Shown: positions 1 to 5,008 of the stretch, piece after piece
Layout: every line of letters starts with the position of its first letter
Numbering within the stretch: position 1 is the stretch's first letter
Assembly (NCBI GenBank): GCA_023261915.1
Contig: JALRFT010000177.1
Coordinates: 1-6,478 of the forward strand
Direction of reading: 5' to 3'
Source: Acidimicrobiales bacterium
GTDB taxonomy: Bacteria; Actinomycetota; Acidimicrobiia; Acidimicrobiales; Acidimicrobilacustridaceae
Length of the DNA stretch: 6,478 nucleotides
Made by a program: the position numbers and the translations under genes
The notes under the pieces: model-generated
Seen by the model: only the letters and a program-made list of their open reading frames with translations
Database searches by the model: none
What the model was told of the DNA's origin: nothing

Positions 1-1
1 C

Positions 2-70
2 ACTTCCAGCGCCGCGTTCCTGTTCCGCAAGACAGGTGATGCAGCTTGGTCTGTGTACAAGATTGCCTAA
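2..70 (+). CDS. 3' end of an unrecognised gene, possibly phage structural
   Basis: Reading from base 2, an open frame gives 22 residues ending ...KTGDAAWSVYKIA and a TAA stop at 68-70; the 5' part lies outside the window. The frame is supported by its clean end 14 nt before a strong intrinsic terminator (85-108), the position expected for the last gene of a transcript. The tail, with aromatic and basic residues and no low-complexity bias, reads like real protein. I do not recognise the family. Its base composition is lower in GC than the division genes, and the next ORF starts like a small phage protein, so a virion structural gene is possible. That is inference from context only. Confidence 0.45.
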   Translation, partial: TSSAAFLFRKTGDAAWSVYKIA

Positions 71-84
71 ATCTTGAGCAAAGC

Positions 85-108
85 AAAACGGGGCTTCGGC
101 CCCGTTTT
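85..108 (+). terminator. Strong intrinsic terminator with TTCG tetraloop
   Basis: A perfect 10-bp inverted repeat, AAAACGGGGC (85-94) and GCCCCGTTTT (99-108), encloses a TTCG tetraloop (95-98), an especially stable RNA loop. The 3' arm ends in TTTT, so it can terminate on the + strand, and the mirrored A-run allows it to work on the - strand too. It separates the partial gene ending at 70 from the ORF starting at 124. A terminator of this kind is unexpected inside a dcw cluster immediately upstream of ftsQ, where genes are normally co-transcribed. It is typical after a highly expressed gene such as a phage capsid gene. Confidence 0.85.
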
Positions 109-123
109 CACATGGAGATTCAC

Positions 124-888
124 ATGAACGTAGTTCTCGTACACCCCATCCACGGTGCCAAAGTTGCCATCAACGAACTGGAGATGGAACAGGATGTCAA
201 AAACGGTTGGACCGAGTACAATCCTGACACGCCCGTCGTTGACGTGGACGAGATCGTCGTCACCGGTGCTGAGGACCCGGCCCGACGCGCCGAAGTACTC
301 ACCGCCGCAGGCATCGTGGCTGGGGACCCTCTGGTGTTCGTCTCCCTTGGCAGCGCAGAGCGCAACGTCGCTGCGGTCCCGTGGGTCGACACCGTGGTCG
401 TGAGCCGTTCATGGAATCCCGGTCGGGTTGACATCGCCGTCACGGCCCGGACAGCTGTTGGAGCGGTGCGCGACGCAGAGCAGTGGCGTCTCGTTGACTC
501 CTCGGGTCGGGCCATCACCGACGCCCTCGACCCCGGTGGGCTCGTGGTGATCAGCGGCGTGTCGGCTCCGCCGATGGGGCAACGGATCGAATCGGTTGAC
601 CAGTCGCTCGTGGCTGTCGCGGCCGCGCTCACCAGAGGCCTTGCCACCCGGGTAGCGGAGGTACGACCTGGCGCAGGGGGGAACGTCGAGCTGGTCCTGC
701 GGGGGAGTGAGGTGGCCGGAGCCGTCGTGGTGCTCGGTCAGCCCGGCGATCTCGGGCCGGCTGAGATCGCCTCGAAGGTCCGCAGTCTGGCCAATGTCCT
801 TGCCACTGTTGACCTTTCCTGCCTGGCCACCATTGATCTTCGGGTTTCTGACACGGCAGTGTTGACCCGTGGCGAGTCATGCGCCTAG
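124..888 (+). CDS. ftsQ: Anchorless FtsQ with a foreign N-terminal segment (chimeric ORF)
   Basis: The start at 124 is chosen because GGAG (114-117) lies 6 nt upstream; an upstream start at 46 would read through the terminator. The product is 254 residues. Residues about 40-115 form a POTRA domain: VDEIVVTGA (41-49), AAGIVAGDPL (61-70), then VPWVDTVVVSR (85-95). Residues about 116-245 match the FtsQ beta domain, including LVDSSGR (123-129), a G-x-P-G-D-L turn near 205-210 and SKVRSLANVL (217-226). FtsQ bridges FtsB/FtsL and controls septal peptidoglycan synthesis. Family members have a cytoplasmic tail and one transmembrane helix before POTRA; neither is present. Residues 1-37 are instead polar, with a phage-small-protein look (VHPIHGAKVA, NGWTEYNPDTP), and are encoded by markedly lower-GC DNA. 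The FtsQ assignment of the C-terminal part is firm. The full ORF is probably a chimera, and as written it could not be membrane-anchored. Confidence 0.8.
   Translation: MNVVLVHPIHGAKVAINELEMEQDVKNGWTEYNPDTPVVDVDEIVVTGAEDPARRAEVLTAAGIVAGDPLVFVSLGSAERNVAAVPWVDTVVVSRSWNPGRVDIAVTARTAVGAVRDAEQWRLVDSSGRAITDALDPGGLVVISGVSAPPMGQRIESVDQSLVAVAAALTRGLATRVAEVRPGAGGNVELVLRGSEVAGAVVVLGQPGDLGPAEIASKVRSLANVLATVDLSCLATIDLRVSDTAVLTRGESCA
225..245. other. Probable junction between two DNA sources
   Basis: GC content is about 52% over bases 1-240 (hand count 125/240) and about 68% in each of the next two 60-base blocks (241-300 and 301-360). The change coincides with the switch from phage-like protein sequence (ending near NPDTP, residues 33-37 of the ORF) to FtsQ POTRA sequence (from about VDEIVV, residue 41). 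The transmembrane helix of FtsQ, which should lie directly before this point, is missing. The exact breakpoint cannot be set because residues TPVVD would fit either parent. Either a misassembly or a true recombination breakpoint is possible. Confidence 0.6.
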
Positions 889-906
889 CCTTTCTACCCG
901 TACCTG

Positions 907-931
907 AGGTTGAGGGTTTGATCCTCGACCT
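907..931 (+). promoter_or_regulatory. Inverted repeat 18 nt after ftsQ, candidate ftsZ control element
   Basis: AGGTTGAGG (907-915) pairs with CCTCGACCT (923-931) across a 7-nt loop: nine pairs, one of them G-T. There is no T-run after it, so a standard intrinsic terminator is unlikely. It could be an operator for a dimeric regulator or an RNA stem. A GGTTGAGGGTT-like string at this place, just after ftsQ, recalls repeats I remember between ftsQ and ftsZ in other Actinobacteria; that memory is unverified. A weak promoter (TTGAGG at 910-915, TAAGTT at 932-937) overlaps it, so binding here could modulate ftsZ transcription. Confidence 0.4.
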
Positions 932-1185
932 TAAGTTCACCTTCAGCCGTTCAGTCGGCTGGTCGGCGTGGTCCGCAGGGCGGTCGGATCGGGCAGGCGT
1001 GAGGGATCGTCATTCGGCGTTCCCGACGCAGTGCCAGCGTCAGGTCGCGGCATCCTCCTGTGATGCACCCTCCCCCCGTAACCTTCAGGGGAGTGCGGTG
1101 TGCGCAGTGATGCCCGGTCACGAGTCACGAGATCGACAGAACCCGAGCAAACGAGCCAACCCAAGGTGATGGAACCACCCAAGGT

Positions 1186-1193
1186 GGAGGGAG
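1186..1193 (+). promoter_or_regulatory. Ribosome-binding site of ftsZ
   Basis: GGAGGGAG lies 8 nt upstream of ATG 1202 and decides that start over in-frame upstream candidates at 1100 and 1169, whose extra residues do not look like FtsZ. The 5-bp stem CCACC (1175-1179) with GGTGG (1183-1187), closed by a 3-nt loop, overlaps its first two bases and may slightly mask it. Confidence 0.75.
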
Positions 1194-1201
1194 AAACCAC
1201 G

Positions 1202-2287
1202 ATGTCAGCGAACCCGCAGAACTACCTGGCGGTGATCAGGGTGGTCGGAGTCGGCGGCGGTGGCTGCAACGCAGTCAACCGGATGATCGATGCCGGCCTC
1301 AAGGGTGTGGAATTCGTGGCGGTCAACACTGATGCTCAGGCACTCATGATGAGTGACGCTGACATCAAGATCGACCTCGGTCGTGACCTGACCCGCGGAC
1401 TCGGCGCCGGCTCTGACCCCGAGGTGGGTCGCGAGGCAGCTGAAGCTCATCGTGACGAACTCGAAGCGGTCCTCAGCGGAGCCGACATGGTGTTCATCAC
1501 TGCCGGCAAAGGTGGCGGCACGGGAACTGGCGCTGCTCCGGTCATCGCCGAGATCTCAAAGGGTCTCGGTGCGTTGACCATTGGGGTGGTCACCCGTCCA
1601 TTCGGGTTTGAGGGTCGCCGGCGGTCGGTGCAGGCCGAGCAGGGCATCCAGCGCCTCAAGGAGAAGGTGGACACCCTCATCGTCATTCCCAACGATCGGT
1701 TGTTGACGGTTTCCAACGACAAGACATCGGTGCTCAATGCCTTCCGCATGGCCGATGAGGTCCTCCTGCAGGGCACCCAAGGCATCACCGACCTGATCAC
1801 CACCCCGGGCCTGATCAACACCGACTTCGCCGATGTGAAGATGATCATGACTGACGCCGGTTCGGCGCTGATGGGCATCGGCTACGGCTCAGGCGAGGGT
1901 CGCGCCCTCACGGCAGCCCGCAACGCCATCTCGTCCCCGCTGTTGGAGGCTTCCATCGAGGGTGCCCGCGGGGTGCTGCTCACCGTCGCCGGTGGCAGCG
2001 ACCTTGGCCTGTTTGAGGTCAACGAGGCAGCCGAGGTCATCCATGGTGTCGCCCACCCCGATGCCAACATCATCTTCGGAACGGTCATCGATGACGAGAT
2101 GGGCGACGAGGTCCGGGTTACGGTCATCGCCGCTGGATTCGACCGCTGGGACGGCGACAGTGGCTCGTCCCGGTCCCGCTCGACGGGCCGCCGTGGGTCT
2201 GAACCGGTCACCGATGTGTTTGCCACCGATGACGACGCCAATGGCGAAGGCGACGACGACTTCGACGTTCCGTCATTCCTGAAGTAG
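1202..2287 (+). CDS. ftsZ: Cell division protein FtsZ
   Basis: FtsZ is the tubulin-like GTPase that polymerises into the cytokinetic ring on the inner face of the membrane. The 361-residue product is complete. It shows the nucleotide-binding GGGGCNAVNRM (18-28), the tubulin signature GGGTGTG (104-110), VTRPFGFEGRRR (130-141), the IPNDRLL segment (162-168) and the catalytic T7 loop NTDFADVK (206-213), whose acidic residues complete the GTPase site of the neighbouring subunit. The globular part ends near residue 317. A short linker, rich in S/R then D/E/G, leads to the conserved C-terminal peptide DDFDVPSFLK, the docking site for SepF in Actinobacteria. The linker of roughly 35 residues is short. 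A strong ribosome-binding site lies 8 nt before the ATG. yggS begins 9 nt after the stop, so co-transcription is likely. No oddities in key residues. Confidence 0.97.
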   Translation: MSANPQNYLAVIRVVGVGGGGCNAVNRMIDAGLKGVEFVAVNTDAQALMMSDADIKIDLGRDLTRGLGAGSDPEVGREAAEAHRDELEAVLSGADMVFITAGKGGGTGTGAAPVIAEISKGLGALTIGVVTRPFGFEGRRRSVQAEQGIQRLKEKVDTLIVIPNDRLLTVSNDKTSVLNAFRMADEVLLQGTQGITDLITTPGLINTDFADVKMIMTDAGSALMGIGYGSGEGRALTAARNAISSPLLEASIEGARGVLLTVAGGSDLGLFEVNEAAEVIHGVAHPDANIIFGTVIDDEMGDEVRVTVIAAGFDRWDGDSGSSRSRSTGRRGSEPVTDVFATDDDANGEGDDDFDVPSFLK

Positions 2288-2296
2288 TCGTTCTCC

Positions 2297-3034
2297 TTGG
2301 CAGCTGCGTCGGGGTCTGACCACCAGGCCTCTCTCGACGATCACGTCACCAGCGCCCTTGCGCGGGTGCGCAGTCGGCTGGCCGATCTGGGTCAGGGGAG
2401 ACCGATTGCCGTGATTGCGGTCACCAAGGGTTTTGGGCCCGAGGCGGTGCGTGCGGCGGTCGCTGCGGGTGCGGACGGCTGCGGGGAGAACTACGCCCAG
2501 GAACTCGTGGACAAGGCAAGGGAACTCGATCCGTTGCAGCCCCGGTGGCATTTCATCGGTCAGTTGCAGCGAAACAAGGTGCGTCACCTCGCCCCCCTCG
2601 TTTCCGTGTGGCAATCAGTCGATCGACTGGCGCTCGGAGCCGAGATCGCCCGGCGAGCCCCGGGGGCGACGGTGATGGTCCAGTGCAACCTCTCAGGAGA
2701 GGAGCACAAGGGGGGTTGCACGTTCGCCGAAGTGCCCGGCCTCGTTTCGGCACTCACCGATCTTGGGTTGCGGGTTACGGGACTCATGGGGGTGGCCGCA
2801 GCGGGTCCGCCCGAGAGCGCCCGACCGTCGTTCGAGCGACTCGTGGAAGTCGCTGACGAACTCGGGCTTCCCGAGCGCTCCATTGGGATGAGTGGGGACT
2901 ACGAGGTGGCCGTGGAGGCAGGGGCAACGGTTGTCCGATTGGGTACCGTGTTGTTTGGTCAGCGGAGCTCAGTTGGCGCTCCTCGGACAGGTGACGACGA
3001 ATTGCCCGAACAACCTGATTCCGTGGGACAATAA
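2297..3034 (+). CDS. yggS: YggS/PLPBP family pyridoxal phosphate homeostasis protein
   Basis: This is a PLP-binding, alanine-racemase-fold protein without known enzymatic activity that buffers PLP and affects amino-acid and keto-acid pools. Its 245 residues show the PLP lysine in IAVIAVTKGF (K44), GENYAQE (63-69), WHFIGQLQRNK (84-94), QSVDR (106-110), NLSGEEHKGG (131-140), GLMGVA (162-167), SIGMSGDYEVAVEAG (195-209) and VRLGTVLFG (213-221), the phosphate-binding end. The last ~22 residues are a non-conserved acidic tail. The start is a TTG at 2297, the only one possible before the N-terminal helix: ftsZ's stop TAG (2285-2287) is in the same frame and the next start-like codon (GTG) is too far inside. 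No good ribosome-binding site is visible, so translation probably depends on ribosomes finishing ftsZ. The family is commonly found between ftsZ and sepF. Confidence 0.94.
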   Translation: MAAASGSDHQASLDDHVTSALARVRSRLADLGQGRPIAVIAVTKGFGPEAVRAAVAAGADGCGENYAQELVDKARELDPLQPRWHFIGQLQRNKVRHLAPLVSVWQSVDRLALGAEIARRAPGATVMVQCNLSGEEHKGGCTFAEVPGLVSALTDLGLRVTGLMGVAAAGPPESARPSFERLVEVADELGLPERSIGMSGDYEVAVEAGATVVRLGTVLFGQRSSVGAPRTGDDELPEQPDSVGQ

Positions 3035-3040
3035 GGTCAA

Positions 3041-3050
3041 GGAGGGGAGG
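3041..3050 (+). promoter_or_regulatory. Strong ribosome-binding site of sepF
   Basis: GGAGGGGAGG is a near-ideal purine-rich site with two GGAGG cores; the first is 9 nt and the second 4 nt before ATG 3055. It fixes the sepF start and contrasts with yggS and yggT, which lack clear sites. This suggests that sepF is translated more strongly than its neighbours. Confidence 0.75.
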
Positions 3051-3054
3051 AACT

Positions 3055-3654
3055 ATGGCGAGTGTGTGGCGCAGAACTTTGCATTACCTGGGTCTGGGGC
3101 CCGACGACGAGTACGACGACGATCTCAACGCTGGCTACGGAGCGAGCGAGCCGGCACGTCGAGCGCCGGTCACCGGCACCTATGGCGCCACGGCCAACCG
3201 TGGCCCAGCCTCGCCCAGCGGTTCAGTGACCCGGGTGCCGTCGAGTGCGGCCCCCGAGCGACCGCTGCCGCCTCCGCCACCAGGCGCGGCCTCAACGACT
3301 GCGGCTCCCGAGGTCGCCGGTGTACGTCCCGTTCCCGCCTCGCCGTTCGGCAGCGAGGCGGTTTCGGGGTCCGTGCGTCCGATCGTCGCTGCTGCCCGAG
3401 TGACTGAGATCACCCCAACGGCGTTCAACGACGCCCAGTCGGTGGGGGACCGTTTCCGGTCCTCGAATGCCGTGGCCATGGATCTTGGTGCGGTGGATCG
3501 CGATCTCGCCCGCCGGCTCATCGACTTCTGCTCCGGGCTCTGTTACGGCCAGGGCGGCAAGATGGAGCGGATCGCCGGGCAGGTGTACCTGATCTCGCCC
3601 GCCGGAGTTGAGGTCAGCGTCGACGAGCGCCGCCGCCTCGCCGGCGAAGACTGA
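3055..3654 (+). CDS. sepF: SepF, FtsZ membrane anchor
   Basis: SepF binds the FtsZ C-terminal peptide and tethers Z-ring filaments to the membrane, the main anchor in Actinobacteria, which lack FtsA. The 199-residue product starts with a short amphipathic helix (MASVWRRTLHYLGLG, 1-15), the expected membrane-binding element. A long disordered stretch follows (about 16-105): an acidic DDEYDDD patch (17-23), then Pro/Ala/Ser-rich sequence with a proline run at 70-76. The conserved SepF domain spans about 108-192, with MDLG (142-145), RRLIDFCSGLCYGQGGKM (153-170) and QVYLISPAGVEVS (176-188), matching the family pattern of a glycine-rich turn and an F/Y-L-I/L-S/T-P strand. It has a strong ribosome-binding site, lies 20 nt after yggS and 9 nt before yggT, and so should be co-expressed with ftsZ's tail peptide partner upstream. 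No truncation is seen. Confidence 0.95.
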   Translation: MASVWRRTLHYLGLGPDDEYDDDLNAGYGASEPARRAPVTGTYGATANRGPASPSGSVTRVPSSAAPERPLPPPPPGAASTTAAPEVAGVRPVPASPFGSEAVSGSVRPIVAAARVTEITPTAFNDAQSVGDRFRSSNAVAMDLGAVDRDLARRLIDFCSGLCYGQGGKMERIAGQVYLISPAGVEVSVDERRRLAGED

Positions 3655-3663
3655 ACCAGCACC

Positions 3664-3915
3664 GTGGGAATCATCTGCACGGTTCTCCAACTCTGGCTCT
3701 TCGCCATGTTCGTGAGGATCGTGCTCTCGTGGTTCCCGGTAACTGAGGGTGGCCTCATGGCCACGGTGACGAATGCTCTCGGAGCCATCACTGACCCCGT
3801 GCTGGAACCCGTGCGGCGGGTGCTGCCGCCGGTGCGGATCGGCACCATGGGTCTCGATCTCTCACCCATGGTGGTGTTGCTGGTGGGTTCCCTGCTCATT
3901 GGTGCCATCTGCTGA
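3664..3915 (+). CDS. yggT: YggT family membrane protein
   Basis: A small 83-residue integral membrane protein of the YggT (CCB3/YlmG) family. One hydrophobic helix runs about 3-24, ending in the signature RIVLSWFP (18-25). A central amphipathic part carries ITDPVLEPVRRVLPP (42-56), and DLSPMVV (65-71) leads into a second helix to residue 82. These three motifs identify the family. The length is typical. The start is a GTG at 3664, 9 nt after the sepF stop, with no recognisable ribosome-binding site, so translational coupling to sepF is likely. The biochemical role is unsettled; homologues are linked to membrane or nucleoid organisation and to plastid division, and the gene habitually follows sepF. 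Confidence 0.92.
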   Translation: MGIICTVLQLWLFAMFVRIVLSWFPVTEGGLMATVTNALGAITDPVLEPVRRVLPPVRIGTMGLDLSPMVVLLVGSLLIGAIC

Positions 3916-3967
3916 GTCCACGAGCGCCCAGCGGCGTCGGCCCGTCCCGGGCTCCCGCTCGGCTCGC

Positions 3968-3973
3968 TAGCAT
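3968..3973 (+). promoter_or_regulatory. Putative -10 element for leaderless divIVA mRNA
   Basis: TAGCAT fits the actinobacterial -10 pattern TANNNT and is separated by 6 nt from ATG 3980, so that transcription would start at or next to the A of the start codon. No ribosome-binding site precedes this ATG, which agrees with a leaderless transcript. No clear -35 hexamer is visible in the GC-rich bases before it. Leaderless mRNAs with exactly this spacing are common in Actinobacteria. If true, divIVA has its own promoter in addition to read-through from sepF-yggT. Confidence 0.5.
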
Positions 3974-3979
3974 CTCGGC

Positions 3980-4978
3980 ATGGAAGGTTCTGTGAGCAAC
4001 GTTCAGTTCACCGTGAGTCGACGGGGCTTCGACCCCGACGAGGTTGCGAACTACCTCGCCCAGATCGACGAGAAGATCGTGGGCCTGCGGGCCATGGCCG
4101 CCGAGGCCATCGAACGCGCCGAGCGGGCCGAGGAGCAGGTTCGACGAGTCGACCCTGACGGCGGGTTGTCCGACGAAGAGGTGGCGTCACGGGCGGCGGG
4201 CGTGCTCGCCATGGCCCAGCGCACTGCTGATGCTGCCCTGACAACAGCTCGTGAGGATGCCGATCGGATCCGTCTTTCGGCTGAGGCCCACGCTGAACAG
4301 TTGCGGGTCGACACACAGCGCGAACTCGATTCCCGTCGAGGTGAGCACGTCGCCGCGCTGCGTCGGGAAACGGACGAGCTCGTCGCCGTGCGTGACCGGA
4401 TCAGCGACGACATCGTGGCCTTGCAGCGACAACTCGATGAGGAGCGCGCTCGCGTACTTGAGATCGTCGCTGCCCTGTCTGCCGCAGCAGGAGCATCTGA
4501 CGCCCCGTCGGCCGTGGTGGCTCCTCCGGTGGCACTCGTACCTGATCCCGTGGACATCTCCGTCGACCCAGCCGACGACCCGGTAGTGGTAGAGCCTCTT
4601 GCGGTGGTCGAGCCGGTGGCGGCTGCCGAGGAGGAACAGGAGAGTGCCGACGTGCTTGGATTCCCGTCACCGTCGCGCCGCGAAGAGCCTGTCTGGGGAG
4701 ACGACCCTGACGCCACCTCACCACTCACGAACCTCTTTGGTGACGACGTGGTCAACGGCGGCCCTCCGGTCGACAATGACGAGGGCCGTTTCTCGCCTGA
4801 TGAGGACCTTTCCGGTGGCAGTGCGTCCGGGGCTCCCGTTCCCGATCGACCCGACCCGGTCGAGGGCTCGGAGAGCTCCTTCGATGATGAGGACGACGAC
4901 GCCATGCGGGCCTTCTTCGAGGGTGGCGAGGACGATGACGATGACCGGGGATCCCGGTGGGGCTTCCGTCGCCGCTAG
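3980..4978 (+). CDS. DivIVA/Wag31-like coiled-coil protein
   Basis: The 332-residue product starts with a DivIVA-type N-terminal motif, FTVSRRGFDPDEVANYLAQI (10-29), matching the F-x(n)-RGYD-x-DEV-x-x-FL pattern of DivIVA. Heptad-like, charged, Ala/Arg/Glu-rich sequence gives coiled coils at about 25-57 and 66-168. The C-terminal half is low-complexity: Pro/Val/Ala-rich (171-215), then acidic with an SPLTNLFGDD motif (247-256), an E/D run (302-322) and a basic end, RWGFRRR. DivIVA proteins sense curved membranes at poles and septa and direct growth and division. The position after ftsZ-yggS-sepF-yggT matches divIVA/wag31 in other Actinobacteria. Unlike canonical members it lacks the LTPxDI segment before the motif. 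Start: ATG 3980 fits a leaderless transcript; a GTG at 3992 preceded by GGAAGG (3982-3987) is an alternative. Family membership is likely, strict orthology less certain. Confidence 0.82.
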   Translation: MEGSVSNVQFTVSRRGFDPDEVANYLAQIDEKIVGLRAMAAEAIERAERAEEQVRRVDPDGGLSDEEVASRAAGVLAMAQRTADAALTTAREDADRIRLSAEAHAEQLRVDTQRELDSRRGEHVAALRRETDELVAVRDRISDDIVALQRQLDEERARVLEIVAALSAAAGASDAPSAVVAPPVALVPDPVDISVDPADDPVVVEPLAVVEPVAAAEEEQESADVLGFPSPSRREEPVWGDDPDATSPLTNLFGDDVVNGGPPVDNDEGRFSPDEDLSGGSASGAPVPDRPDPVEGSESSFDDEDDDAMRAFFEGGEDDDDDRGSRWGFRRR

Positions 4979-5008
4979 GCGTCTGACCCCGGGGATCTAG
5001 GCGCGGCG
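4945..5008. repeat. Nested repeats across the divIVA-ileS convergent stops
   Basis: ACCGGG (4944-4949) and CCCGGT (4953-4958) form a small hairpin at the end of divIVA. CCGGGGATC occurs twice, at 4945-4953 and 4989-4997. CGCCGC (4970-4975) pairs with GCGGCG (5003-5008), and the two TAG stop codons face each other inside (4976-4978 with 4997-4999). CCCCGGGG (4987-4994) is a palindrome in the 18-nt gap. There is no T-run on either strand, so a standard intrinsic terminator is not supported; termination by structure plus Rho, or by collision, is possible. Confidence 0.35.

Larger units (their letters stand above)
889..1201 (+). other. ftsQ-ftsZ intergenic leader, no gene supported
   Basis: This 313-base stretch has no ORF with convincing protein character. 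It contains an inverted repeat at 907-931, an imperfect hairpin at 1066-1100, a tandem TCACGAG pair at 1118-1131, two copies of CCAAGGTG (1161-1168 and 1179-1186) and the ftsZ ribosome-binding site. A weak sigma-70-like pair, TTGAGG (910-915) and TAAGTT (932-937) with 16-nt spacing, overlaps the first inverted repeat. Long promoter-bearing leaders ahead of ftsZ are normal in Actinobacteria, where ftsZ needs more transcript than its upstream dcw neighbours. Which promoter is used cannot be decided from sequence. Confidence 0.6.

Noticed and set aside
46..123. Start of the FtsQ-containing ORF at GTG 46
   Set aside because: It would translate through the perfect terminator hairpin and overlap the end of the upstream gene; ATG 124 has GGAG 6 nt before it.
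879..1169. 96-codon + strand open frame overlapping the ftsQ end and crossing the ftsZ leader
   Set aside because: No family resemblance, Arg/Ser/Pro-rich composition, no ribosome-binding site, and it covers the structured ftsZ leader.
1100..1201. N-terminal extension of FtsZ by 34 residues (or by 11 from ATG 1169)
   Set aside because: The extra residues are unlike FtsZ N-termini, and GGAGGGAG with 8-nt spacing clearly supports ATG 1202.
1447..1878. - strand frames inside ftsZ
   Set aside because: ftsZ is unambiguous on the + strand, and the antisense translations show no domain or sensible composition.
2892..3407. 171-codon + strand frame overlapping the yggS end and sepF start
   Set aside because: Arg/Ser/Gly-rich shadow of two well-identified genes in another frame.
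4051..4905. 284-codon open frame on the - strand inside divIVA
   Set aside because: Its translation is a Ser/Thr/Arg/Ala low-complexity string, the usual mirror of a GC-rich Asp/Glu/Ala coding strand, and the + strand frame has recognisable DivIVA and coiled-coil sequence.
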